From: Gammaproteobacteria bacterium
Lineage (GTDB): Bacteria; Pseudomonadota; Gammaproteobacteria; SZUA-152
Length of the DNA stretch: 40,484 nt
Direction: 5' to 3'
Assembly: GCA_022627515.1 (NCBI GenBank)
Contig: JAKEGK010000285.1
Span: 1-40,484, forward strand
Shown: in pieces, positions 33,522-40,291 of the stretch
How positions within the stretch are numbered: position 1 is the stretch's first letter
How the letters are laid out: each line of letters begins with the position of its first letter
The notes under the pieces: model-generated
Told to the model about the DNA's origin: nothing
The model's input: the letters and a program-made list of their open reading frames with translations, nothing else
The model's database searches: none
Translations under genes and position numbers: made by a program

Positions 33522-34859
33522 ATGGCTGCAAACACCTACCGTGAGAAACTGAAAACCCTGTCCGATCAGTTGGTTGCCATTCAGCGGCCCATTATGATCC
33601 TTGATGCCATCAAGTGGCCGCGTCATGTGCAGCAGCAATTTATGGACAATGGGGCCCGTAATTTGCCACCAATCGACACTGCTTATTACGAACGGCAACG
33701 CCTGTCTTTTGATCCGCAGGCAAAGCAAAATGAGCTCAAACAACTGCAGCGGTCGATCAATAAAAACCTGGGCAAACATGATGCGCTGGGAAAAATATTA
33801 CGCCATACAGTGGATCAATACCGTATCGTTATCGACATGCTGGCGCAACGCGGGAAAAGCGGATTCCTGCCACTGAGTCAGAAGTTGTACGGCAGTGCGC
33901 AGGATCATTTACGGGGCGACCGCAAATCGATTATTGAGCTGGGTGAACGCCTGTGCCATATTTTTTCCCTGCCAGCCGCGGCGCATCTTGCCCGCCCCTA
34001 CCCGAAAAAACTCTCGGCGCAGGAAGCTGTAAATACTCTGCAAAAAAAACTCAGCGGCTACTTCAACGACGCCGGCTACAAAGTCTGCCTCAGTGACGGC
34101 ATCATTTCGGATGCCTCGGCGGGTGGAGACACTATTAAGATCAACAGCAACGCCAGCTTTTCCGAACTGGATTTAAAAGTACTGGAAGTGCATGAAGGCT
34201 GGGTGCATGTGGGCAGCACGCTGAATGGCCGGCGCCAGCCATGGGCCACATGGTTAAGTGTGGGTTCACCGCGCATCACCGCTACCCAGGAAGGACTTGC
34301 CATAATCATGGAAACGCTGACGTTCAGTTCGTTTCCCAACCGCGCGCGCCGCATCAGCGACCGGGTCGTCGCCATCGACATGGCCGAAAAAGGCGCGGAT
34401 TTTATCGAAGTCTACCGGTACTTTGTAAACAGCGGGCTCAGTGAACACGACAGCTACATTATCGCGCAGCGCACTTTCCGCGGCGGCCAGGTAACCGGCG
34501 GCGCCTGCTTTACCAAGGATCTTTCTTATGTGAAAGGTTTTGTGGAAACCGTCAACTTTATCCGCAGCGCCATTCTCAGCGGTGTGCCGGAAATTCTGCC
34601 CATGCTGTTTGTCGGAAAAGTCACCCTGGATGATTTGCCCAGTCTCTATGAACATTCCCTGGAAGGGCTGGTCAAACCACCCGCGTATTTGCCGCCAATG
34701 TTCCGCGACCTCAATGGCCTGTATACCTGGTTTGGTTTTTCCAGCGGCATGACCCTGGTGGATCTGGGGCGGGTAAAACGCCATTTTGAAAAATTGTTTG
34801 CCACTTTGCCCGCTGTCAGTCCGTTGATTGCGGCGGAACCGGATGTTGAAATCGATTAG
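33522..34859 (+). CDS. DUF1704 family QEGLA-motif metallopeptidase (MATCAP-like)
   Basis: 445 residues of the DUF1704 family, annotated in databases as 'flavohemoglobin expression-modulating QEGLA motif protein'. The metal motif HEGWVH (224-229, HExxxH type) is followed by TQEGLA (255-260), the family's second signature, where Glu completes the zinc site. In animals this family (MATCAP/KIAA0895L, TMCP) comprises carboxypeptidases that remove the C-terminal Tyr or Glu of tubulin; bacterial members lack a proven substrate. The gene is third in the rightward transcript after DUF2817 and GNAT-C39. No strong Shine-Dalgarno is seen before the ATG, consistent with coupling or weak initiation. There is a large N-terminal helical region (about 1-170). 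Confidence 0.87.
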   Translation: MAANTYREKLKTLSDQLVAIQRPIMILDAIKWPRHVQQQFMDNGARNLPPIDTAYYERQRLSFDPQAKQNELKQLQRSINKNLGKHDALGKILRHTVDQYRIVIDMLAQRGKSGFLPLSQKLYGSAQDHLRGDRKSIIELGERLCHIFSLPAAAHLARPYPKKLSAQEAVNTLQKKLSGYFNDAGYKVCLSDGIISDASAGGDTIKINSNASFSELDLKVLEVHEGWVHVGSTLNGRRQPWATWLSVGSPRITATQEGLAIIMETLTFSSFPNRARRISDRVVAIDMAEKGADFIEVYRYFVNSGLSEHDSYIIAQRTFRGGQVTGGACFTKDLSYVKGFVETVNFIRSAILSGVPEILPMLFVGKVTLDDLPSLYEHSLEGLVKPPAYLPPMFRDLNGLYTWFGFSSGMTLVDLGRVKRHFEKLFATLPAVSPLIAAEPDVEID

Positions 34860-35124
34860 CCGGTTGATACTTAATAAATCGAATTCGAAGGCAGATTCTC
34901 AAATCGTTTCGAACATTTTTTATGGATCTTTTTTTTCGCGTAGCCTGTTCGAACCAGCATTCGCAAGCGGCAAGTAAACGCAATTAAATCCGGTTGAATG
35001 GAAACATAAAACCACTGTCAGAACCGTGTTGGCATTGCCAGTTTCGCAGCATTCTCATTCATTTGGTAATAGCGGTAAACACGCGCCGCGCCAAAATGGT
35101 ATTCCAATCTGATATTCATTGGTC
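34860..35124. other. Intergenic region before the hydrolase-thioredoxin gene
   Basis: AT-rich with T-runs at 34915-34921 and 34930-34937. TTCGAA occurs twice (about 34884 and 34908) and could pair, but no strong terminator hairpin is present. It probably holds the promoter of the following gene. Confidence 0.35.
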
Positions 35125-36399
35125 ATGACGAAAAACAAATTTTATTGCTTCTTCATCCTGCATATCGCCCTGGTAACTACTCCGGTGTATGCCGGTGCGA
35201 ATAACACAAGCCAGGAACATCAGATTACCGCCAGCGACGGCACCGAACTTGCCTTGACCCGCTACCCCGCCAAAGGTGAACACCTGATTATCTGGATCGC
35301 ACCCGGTTACAGCGTCCAGGAAAGATCCGTGCAAGCCGCTCTCCAGCTGGCGGAAAACGGAATCGAAATCTGGGAAATTGACCTTGCCGAAGCGATGTTC
35401 CTTCCGCACAGCACGGAGCTGATGCGCGAGTTTTCCGGCGAATACGTCGCGGATCTGATACAGGCGGCGTATAAGGCAACCGGCAAAAAAATTCTCCTGA
35501 CTGCGCAGTCCTATGGCGCCATTCCTTTGTTGAGCGGCGTGCGCGCCTGGCAGGCACGCCAACCCGGCACACCTTATGTCGCCGGCGCGATATTGTTTTC
35601 ACCGGACCTGTATACCACGGTTCCTTCTCTCGGAGAGGAGCCGGAGTATCTTCCCATTGCTTCCGCAGCCAATATCCCTATTATGATTTTTCAGGACGGG
35701 CTGCGCGGTAATCGCTGGTATGTCGACAAATTGATAGAAACCCTCGTTTCCGGCGGCAGCCAGCCGGTGCTGAAAATCCTGCCCGGTGTAACCGGACTGT
35801 TTTACAGCGAGGATCATGCCCCGGCATCGTTACAGGCGATCGCGGATTTGCCGCGTGAAATTAAAGCCGCTGTGCGGCTGCTGGAAAAAATGTCCTATCC
35901 TCTGGCGCCGGCGCCCTTGAAAAAACAATTTCAGCCGGTGGGCAGCGGCATTGATATCCGGTTGAAGCCGTTCAAGGGTAAATTCCCGCCATATCCAATC
36001 GATCTTCAGGATGCGTTCGGAACGCGTTTTCAGCGCAGCGACTATAAAGGGCGGATTACAGTAATTAATTTCTGGGCCTCATGGTGCCCGCCCTGCGTTG
36101 AGGAAATTCCTTCACTCAACCGCTTGCGGGACAAATTGCGGAATGCGCCTTTTGAACTGATTTCCGTTAACTACGCGGAAAGCCCAGATACGATTCTGGA
36201 ATTTTTAAAAAAGGTTGATGTGAATTTTCCCGTACTGCTTGACGAGACCGGGCAAGTGTCCGCACGCTGGAAAGTGGTGGCTTTTCCATCCACCTTTATT
36301 ATTGGCCCCGACGGCAGAATTCATTACGGCGTCAACGCCGCCATACATTGGGACAGCCCGGAAGTTGTCAGCTCATTGAAATCGCTAGTCAGGCAATAG
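35125..36399 (+). CDS. Exported alpha/beta-hydrolase fused to TlpA/ResA-like thioredoxin
   Basis: 424 residues with three parts. Residues 1-24 are a signal peptide (FFILHIALVTTPVYAGA). Residues about 30-250 form an alpha/beta-hydrolase-like domain with a nucleophile-elbow-like ILLTAQSYGAIPLL (Ser129) and a His near FYSEDHAP (231). Residues about 285-424 form a TlpA/ResA-type thioredoxin domain with the active site WASWCPPCVEE (Cys321/Cys324), cis-Pro in AFPST and FIIGPDGRIHYG. TlpA-type domains reduce disulfides in the periplasm, for example on apocytochromes c. The hydrolase half lacks the strict GxSxG, so it may be a binding rather than catalytic domain. The ATG at 35125 is preferred over a TTG two codons upstream. 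It is monocistronic and converges with the small secreted protein. Confidence 0.85.
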   Translation: MTKNKFYCFFILHIALVTTPVYAGANNTSQEHQITASDGTELALTRYPAKGEHLIIWIAPGYSVQERSVQAALQLAENGIEIWEIDLAEAMFLPHSTELMREFSGEYVADLIQAAYKATGKKILLTAQSYGAIPLLSGVRAWQARQPGTPYVAGAILFSPDLYTTVPSLGEEPEYLPIASAANIPIMIFQDGLRGNRWYVDKLIETLVSGGSQPVLKILPGVTGLFYSEDHAPASLQAIADLPREIKAAVRLLEKMSYPLAPAPLKKQFQPVGSGIDIRLKPFKGKFPPYPIDLQDAFGTRFQRSDYKGRITVINFWASWCPPCVEEIPSLNRLRDKLRNAPFELISVNYAESPDTILEFLKKVDVNFPVLLDETGQVSARWKVVAFPSTFIIGPDGRIHYGVNAAIHWDSPEVVSSLKSLVRQ

Positions 36400-36513
36400 C
36401 TAACAGGCGCCATAATCCGGACACTGATTCGTATTCCCTGACCGCTGCTCTTGTTCGACCACCGGCATCCGCGATCGCCGCCAATGCCGGCATCGAATCA
36501 AAAACCAGTAACA

Positions 36514-36978
36514 TCAGTTGTGCTTGTTATTCTTTTTGCCGTTTGCCTTCGCCTGCTGCTGCTTCATTTTGCCAGGCGGGTATTTCGCCTTGTGCTCAGA
36601 ATGTTTTGTGTAAGGTTTATCGCTGTCCATATCAATACTGATATGCGAACCAAGGCTCACTTTAAGGCTGCCTGGCAGCGCAGCTGATAACTTCCATGCG
36701 CCATCCGAAAGATAAAAATAAACATCGCGGCCGGTATCAAAATAGACCTGCGCGTCCGGGTAATAATGGTAACTGTGCTTCGCGCGATAACCATGAGCCG
36801 GCGCATGATCCGGCGGTCCGCTTTTCGCCGGACTGCTCTTGGCAGGCTCTGCTACGCCGTCTCCTATTTTGATGCCAATATCAAGATCCAAAGCGTTTGC
36901 CTGAGGCGCACCCGCCAGTAACACCATGGAAAGTCCAAATGCCATCATATGACTGAAGAAAATTCCAGTTTTTTTCAT
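36514..36978 (-). CDS. Small secreted protein, Gly/His/Lys-rich, unknown function
   Basis: 154 residues. The signal peptide MKKTGIFFSHMMAFGLSMVLL ends at QANA-L (about residue 29). The mature region carries a conserved-looking block HSYHYYPDAQVYFDTGRDVYFYLSDGAWKLSAALP followed by LKVSLGSHISIDMDSDKPYTKHSEHKAKYPPG and a Lys/Asn/His-rich tail (MKQQQAKANGKKNNKHN). Proteins with this block are common in gammaproteobacteria as short secreted proteins of unknown role; the His and Lys richness may mean metal or polyanion binding. ATG 36978 has AGAGG nine bases upstream. An in-frame start 99 bp further upstream would add an unlikely N-terminus. Confidence 0.75.
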   Translation of the reverse strand: MKKTGIFFSHMMAFGLSMVLLAGAPQANALDLDIGIKIGDGVAEPAKSSPAKSGPPDHAPAHGYRAKHSYHYYPDAQVYFDTGRDVYFYLSDGAWKLSAALPGSLKVSLGSHISIDMDSDKPYTKHSEHKAKYPPGKMKQQQAKANGKKNNKHN

Positions 36979-37177
36979 CGCTAAACCTCTTTTATTGTTT
37001 ATAGCCGTGTTCTTATATCGGCTGGAACATAAAGGTGCATTAATAGAGATTAACGAGTGATTTATATAAACGTGCACTTGATCGCGTCACATCTTTTGTG
37101 TGACGCGTGTCACGACTCGCGGGAAGCCAGGATATCAGTGTTGATCTTCGCGGCGCACTAGCGTAGGGCAGCCACAT

Positions 37178-38566
37178 TTATGGCCAGATGCCGCGAATCA
37201 GGGTTGCCTTGGTTACCCGCTCGATGGCGATAATCATCGCGATGGTGCGGAAATCCGGCGGATGCGGACGTTGCTTGGCCGTTGCGTTTTCTGTTGCAGC
37301 CGGTTCCTCGCCCACGACAAATGACTGCCAGCGGCTAAACACATCGTCAACCGCGTGATACATTTTATTCTTGAGCTTTTCCGTGATCTCTTCCAGGTCC
37401 CATTGTTCATTCGCCTGATTTTGCACCCATTCATAGTAACTGACCGTAACACCACCGGCGTTAACCAGAATATCGGGCAGTACATAAATGCCTTTTTGGT
37501 AGAGAATATCATCCGCTTTGGGAGTCGTGGGATTGTTCGCCGCTTCGACGATCAGCCTGGCTTTTATATTATTGGCGTTGCCGCCATGAATCTGGTTACC
37601 CACCGCGGCGGGCATCATGATGTCACATTCCAGTTCCAGCAATTCCGCGTTGGTAAGGGACAAGGTGCCCGGCATGCCTACCACCGTACGGTGTTCCGCC
37701 TTATATCGCTCGACTTCATCCGGGTCCAGGCCCTCGTCCCTGTAAATACCGCCCTGGCTGTCACTGACGGCGATAACCCGGGCGCCTCGGCGATAAAACG
37801 CGCGCGCGGCAACAGACCCGACATCCCCAAAACCCTGGATTACGATACGCGCGCCGGCAATTTCCAGGCGGTCCGGAATAAGCGCCTTCGACAGAAACCG
37901 CTCCGTCGCGTATACGCAGCCATTGCCCGTGGCGTCGATACGGCCATAGGACCCGCCCATTTCGATGGGTTTGCCGGTAACAACCGGCCGGTTGTTATAA
38001 CCCGGATGCAGAATATCGTAGGTGTCGAATATCCAGGCCATGGTCTGTTCGCTGGTGTATAAGTCGGGCGCGGGTATATCCTTGTGCGGCCCGATCACGT
38101 CAAACAACTCCGAAGTAAAACGCCGGGTAATGCGCCGCAGTTCTCCTTCGCTTAACGCCTTGGGATCGCATACCACTCCGCCTTTTGCGCCGCCAAACGG
38201 TATGTTCACCAGGGCGCATTTCCAGGTCATCAGCTTGGCGAGCGAAACCACTTCTTCGCGCGTGACTTCAGGATGATAGCGAATGCCGCCCTTGCCGGGA
38301 CCAAATACCCGGTTATGAATAACCCGGAAACCCTCAAAACTTTTTACCGATCCATCATCCAGCTCGACAGGAAAGTTGACAATCGTTGTGCGCTTGGGTT
38401 TTTTCAGGAAATCGATCAGGCCTTTTTTCAGATCCACAATATAACGCGCGGCGCGGTCAAACTGCAATTCACTGATGTACACAGGATCAAGGTTCTCGCT
38501 GTCAGCAATGACTGTTGTATTGGCAGGCGCGTATTTTCCGGATGTTTTGTGTTTCTTGTCTGACAT
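37178..38566 (-). CDS. Glutamate dehydrogenase (Glu/Leu/Phe/Val dehydrogenase family)
   Basis: The 462-residue protein has the family hallmarks: catalytic-lysine regions GPGKGGIRYHPEVTREEV and MTWKCALVNIPFGGAKGGV, the IPAPDLYTSEQTMAWIFDTY segment, and a Rossmann domain with GFGDVGS (245-251) followed by VSDSQGGIY. It catalyses reversible oxidative deamination of glutamate to 2-oxoglutarate with NAD(P); the cofactor type cannot be read with certainty. A Lys-rich N-terminus and a charged insertion near the C-terminus (EEPAATENATAKQRPH) are somewhat unusual. The HxlR regulator gene lies 42 bp upstream on the same strand, so the two may be co-transcribed. The assignment to glutamate rather than to leucine or phenylalanine is by overall resemblance. 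Confidence 0.92.
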   Translation of the reverse strand: MSDKKHKTSGKYAPANTTVIADSENLDPVYISELQFDRAARYIVDLKKGLIDFLKKPKRTTIVNFPVELDDGSVKSFEGFRVIHNRVFGPGKGGIRYHPEVTREEVVSLAKLMTWKCALVNIPFGGAKGGVVCDPKALSEGELRRITRRFTSELFDVIGPHKDIPAPDLYTSEQTMAWIFDTYDILHPGYNNRPVVTGKPIEMGGSYGRIDATGNGCVYATERFLSKALIPDRLEIAGARIVIQGFGDVGSVAARAFYRRGARVIAVSDSQGGIYRDEGLDPDEVERYKAEHRTVVGMPGTLSLTNAELLELECDIMMPAAVGNQIHGGNANNIKARLIVEAANNPTTPKADDILYQKGIYVLPDILVNAGGVTVSYYEWVQNQANEQWDLEEITEKLKNKMYHAVDDVFSRWQSFVVGEEPAATENATAKQRPHPPDFRTIAMIIAIERVTKATLIRGIWP

Positions 38567-38608
38567 AGTCTTGTTATTAATTCCTGACCTTTGTTAACGA
38601 TATTGAAC

Positions 38609-38923
38609 CTAGTGCTCATTCATTTCAGACTGGATTTTTTCCACTACGTCGATGATTTCCAGAAACTTCCTGCCAAACGGCGTAAAATGATATTCGACGT
38701 GAGGCGGCGATTCCGGAAATACTTCCTTATCGATGATGCCAAACCTGGAGAGCTTGACCAATCGCTCGTTAAGCACCTTGGTAGTCAGACCGTCAACCTG
38801 CCGCTGCATTTCACCTGGCCGGTTAATCCCGTTGCGGATTAAATGCAGTACGGAAAGCGACCATTTACAGCCGATAATGGATTCCACCATGCGTCCGACG
38901 CTGGTTTCCTTTTCCTGGTTCAT
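38609..38923 (-). CDS. HxlR-family winged-helix transcriptional regulator
   Basis: 104 residues with the HxlR pattern: a Cys-Lys-Trp motif (IIGCKWSLSVL, Cys18), then RPGEMQRQVDGLTTKVLNERLVKLSRFGIIDKEVFPESPPHVEYHFTPFGR, a winged helix with the beta wing VEYHFT. In several Firmicute members (YodB, HypR) the equivalent N-terminal Cys is a redox or electrophile sensor; whether Cys18 acts so here is inference. The gene is directly upstream of the glutamate dehydrogenase (42 bp gap) and divergent from the small-ORF/DUF2024/cytochrome P460 run. An inverted repeat lies just upstream of its start and could be its operator. Confidence 0.88.
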   Translation of the reverse strand: MNQEKETSVGRMVESIIGCKWSLSVLHLIRNGINRPGEMQRQVDGLTTKVLNERLVKLSRFGIIDKEVFPESPPHVEYHFTPFGRKFLEIIDVVEKIQSEMNEH

Positions 38924-38962
38924 ATTTTTAATTCTTTATAAAACATAATTTTGCACCAAAAA

Positions 38963-38975
38963 GTAAGTGACTTAC
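38963..38975. promoter_or_regulatory. Candidate HxlR operator GTAAG-TGA-CTTAC
   Basis: A perfect 5-bp inverted repeat with a 3-bp spacer, 40 bp upstream of the HxlR start and about 80 bp upstream of the divergent small ORF. The reverse strand reads GGTAAGTCACTTACTTTTTG, in which a second CTTAC/TTACT half-site is visible. Divergent placement beside the regulator gene supports autoregulation; no experimental site is known to me with exactly this sequence. Confidence 0.5.
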
Positions 38976-39057
38976 CATAAAGTGCCGTCTTTTCAAACCA
39001 TGATTTCTGTGAATAATAATCTGCTGTGATAGCAAAGCAAAGAAAAGGAACCAAATA

Positions 39058-39150
39058 ATGCAGATCCAAACGATGTTTTATCATACAGACGATCCCTTCC
39101 GGCTTGATGCCACAGCCCTGATAACCGGGGCATGTGGAGACAAGAAATGA
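39058..39150 (+). CDS. Small ORF (30 residues), possible leader or remnant, coupled to DUF2024 gene
   Basis: A 30-codon frame starts at ATG 39058 with AAAGGAA eight bases upstream, a better ribosome-binding site than most genes in the window. Its TGA overlaps the next gene's ATG (ATGA). The peptide begins MQIQTMFYHTDDPFRLDATA and ends GDKK. The TMFYHTDDPFRLDATALI stretch weakly recalls the N-terminal edge of AlaX-type alanyl-tRNA editing proteins, whose typical opening is KLFYxDPYLxxFxAxV. It could therefore be the truncated start of such a gene, or a short peptide translated only to couple the downstream gene. Being only 30 residues, it cannot hold the editing domain. Confidence 0.5.
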   Translation: MQIQTMFYHTDDPFRLDATALITGACGDKK

Positions 39151-39425
39151 ATATTGCGGTATTTGACACCTATGTAAAAAAACGTGACGGCGCGATCCTG
39201 CACTTTGATGTGCTGGTTCCGGAAAACAGCGGACAACATGCGGAAAAGTTCGCCAGGCAATGGCTGGCAATTATCGGCCTGCCGGATGATGCGTTTGATC
39301 TTCAAAGTTGCCGGTATTGTCATAGTGAAAGCCCGAAACCCGACGTCATGCAACAGATCCGCAGCCAGGGATATTATATCCTGCAAATGGAAGGCTGTCC
39401 CTCACCTGTGCATTCACCTGAATAG
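39147..39425 (+). CDS. DUF2024 family protein
   Basis: 92 residues, matching the DUF2024 family by its opening MNIAVFDTYVKKRDGAILHFDVLVPE. The remainder, with QSCRYCHSESPKPDVMQQIRSQGYYILQMEGC, contains a CxxC-like pair (Cys-Arg-Tyr-Cys-His). The family's function is unknown; its members are small cytoplasmic proteins. The gene begins inside the stop codon of the 30-residue ORF and is followed 29 bp later by the cytochrome P460 gene, so the three are probably one transcript. Confidence 0.8.
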   Translation: MNIAVFDTYVKKRDGAILHFDVLVPENSGQHAEKFARQWLAIIGLPDDAFDLQSCRYCHSESPKPDVMQQIRSQGYYILQMEGCPSPVHSPE

Positions 39426-39454
39426 ATTGTTTGCATATTTTAAAGGAGAACACC

Positions 39455-39931
39455 ATGAAGCGAATGCTATTGAGTTGTGTGGCTTTATCGTTGTGCATCA
39501 GTGCCACGGCCTTTTCGGATGAGAAAGTGGAATACCCAAAGGATTATCGCGAGTGGACACATATAAAAACACTCACCTTGCATGAAGGCCATCCGCTGGA
39601 AAATCCGTTCAAGGGGATTCATCATATTTACGCCAATAAAAAAGGCCTGGCAGGCATTAAAAGCGGCAAGTTCAAGGACGGCTCGGTCATTGTATTTGAT
39701 CTGCTGGAAAGTGTAACCCAGGACAACGCAAGCGCCGAAGGTAAACGGATTCTGGTCGGTGTAATGGTAAAAAACAAAAAACGCTTTGCGCAAACCGGTG
39801 GCTGGGGCTTTGAGGCGTGGGCGGAAAGCAGCACGGATAAACGTTTGACCAATGATGGCGGACGCTCCTGTTTCGAATGCCACACCTCGCAAAAAGACAA
39901 CGATTATGTATTTAGCAAATGGCGCGACTAG
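39455..39931 (+). CDS. Cytochrome P460 family protein
   Basis: 158 residues with a signal peptide (MKRMLLSCVALSLCISATAF, cut near FS-DE). The family pattern follows: YPKDYREWTHIKTLTLHEGHPL, FKGIHHIYANKKGL, SGKFKDGSVIVFDLLE, GVMVKNKKRFAQTGGWGFE and a C-terminal heme-c binding motif CFECH (139-143) then DNDYVFSKWR. Cytochromes P460 bind heme covalently through CxxCH and, in nitrifiers, an additional lysine cross-link; they oxidise hydroxylamine or nitric oxide. Many other bacteria have members of unknown role, and Lys72 or Lys74 is a possible cross-link residue here but cannot be assigned by eye. AAGGAG seven bases before the ATG supports the start. Together with the HxlR regulator this suggests redox or reactive-nitrogen control. 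Confidence 0.9.
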   Translation: MKRMLLSCVALSLCISATAFSDEKVEYPKDYREWTHIKTLTLHEGHPLENPFKGIHHIYANKKGLAGIKSGKFKDGSVIVFDLLESVTQDNASAEGKRILVGVMVKNKKRFAQTGGWGFEAWAESSTDKRLTNDGGRSCFECHTSQKDNDYVFSKWRD

Positions 39932-39939
39932 CCCGTAAC

Positions 39940-39971
39940 GTGCGGCAACGATCTCATTTATTGCCGCGCAC
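39940..39971 (+). terminator. Hairpin after cytochrome P460 gene
   Basis: GTGCGGCAA and TTGCCGCGCAC pair over about 9 bp with a two-base bulge and a 12-base loop, beginning nine bases after the stop codon. No T-run follows, so a Rho-independent terminator is uncertain. Just downstream CTATCGTTAGCTT occurs twice, 23 bp apart (39974 and 39997). Confidence 0.35.
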
Positions 39972-40081
39972 CGCTATCGTTAGCTTACTCGCACGACTAT
40001 CGTTAGCTTCACTGCTGTCCCGTAAATGTTGCTCATAACCAGGTTAAATTTCGAGATTTACTGGTTTTACTAAGCGCTGAA

Positions 40082-40185
40082 GCAGGTGAGCCATGGATTT
40101 ACAAAACCGTCGGCGGCAAGGATGCCGCCGTCGAGCTTACAGGGATGTATTTACAGCGTGTTTTTTAAATCCATGTCTCACCGGC
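40082..40185 (-). repeat. Structured repeat element, copy C (reverse orientation)
   Basis: Read on the minus strand, the core is CACGCTGTAAATACATCCCTG ... GCCGCCGACGG, with inner arms CGGCGGC/GCCGCCG around ATCCTT. The outer arms are GCAGGTGAGCCATGGATTTA (left, plus strand) and TAAATCCATGTCTCACCGGC (right), complementary with few mismatches and unrelated in sequence to the arms of copies A and B. The plus strand continues with ATTTTT after the right arm, so the folded element could act as a terminator between the convergent cytochrome P460 and transporter genes. Confidence 0.85.
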
Positions 40186-40291
40186 ATTTTTAATACCCGA
40201 GATCTGTTGGCGTTAGACAGTCACTGAACTGCAATATATTTTGTGGGACAGCAGTACGTTAGTTTAATAGTTGATTCAATTACGGGACACA

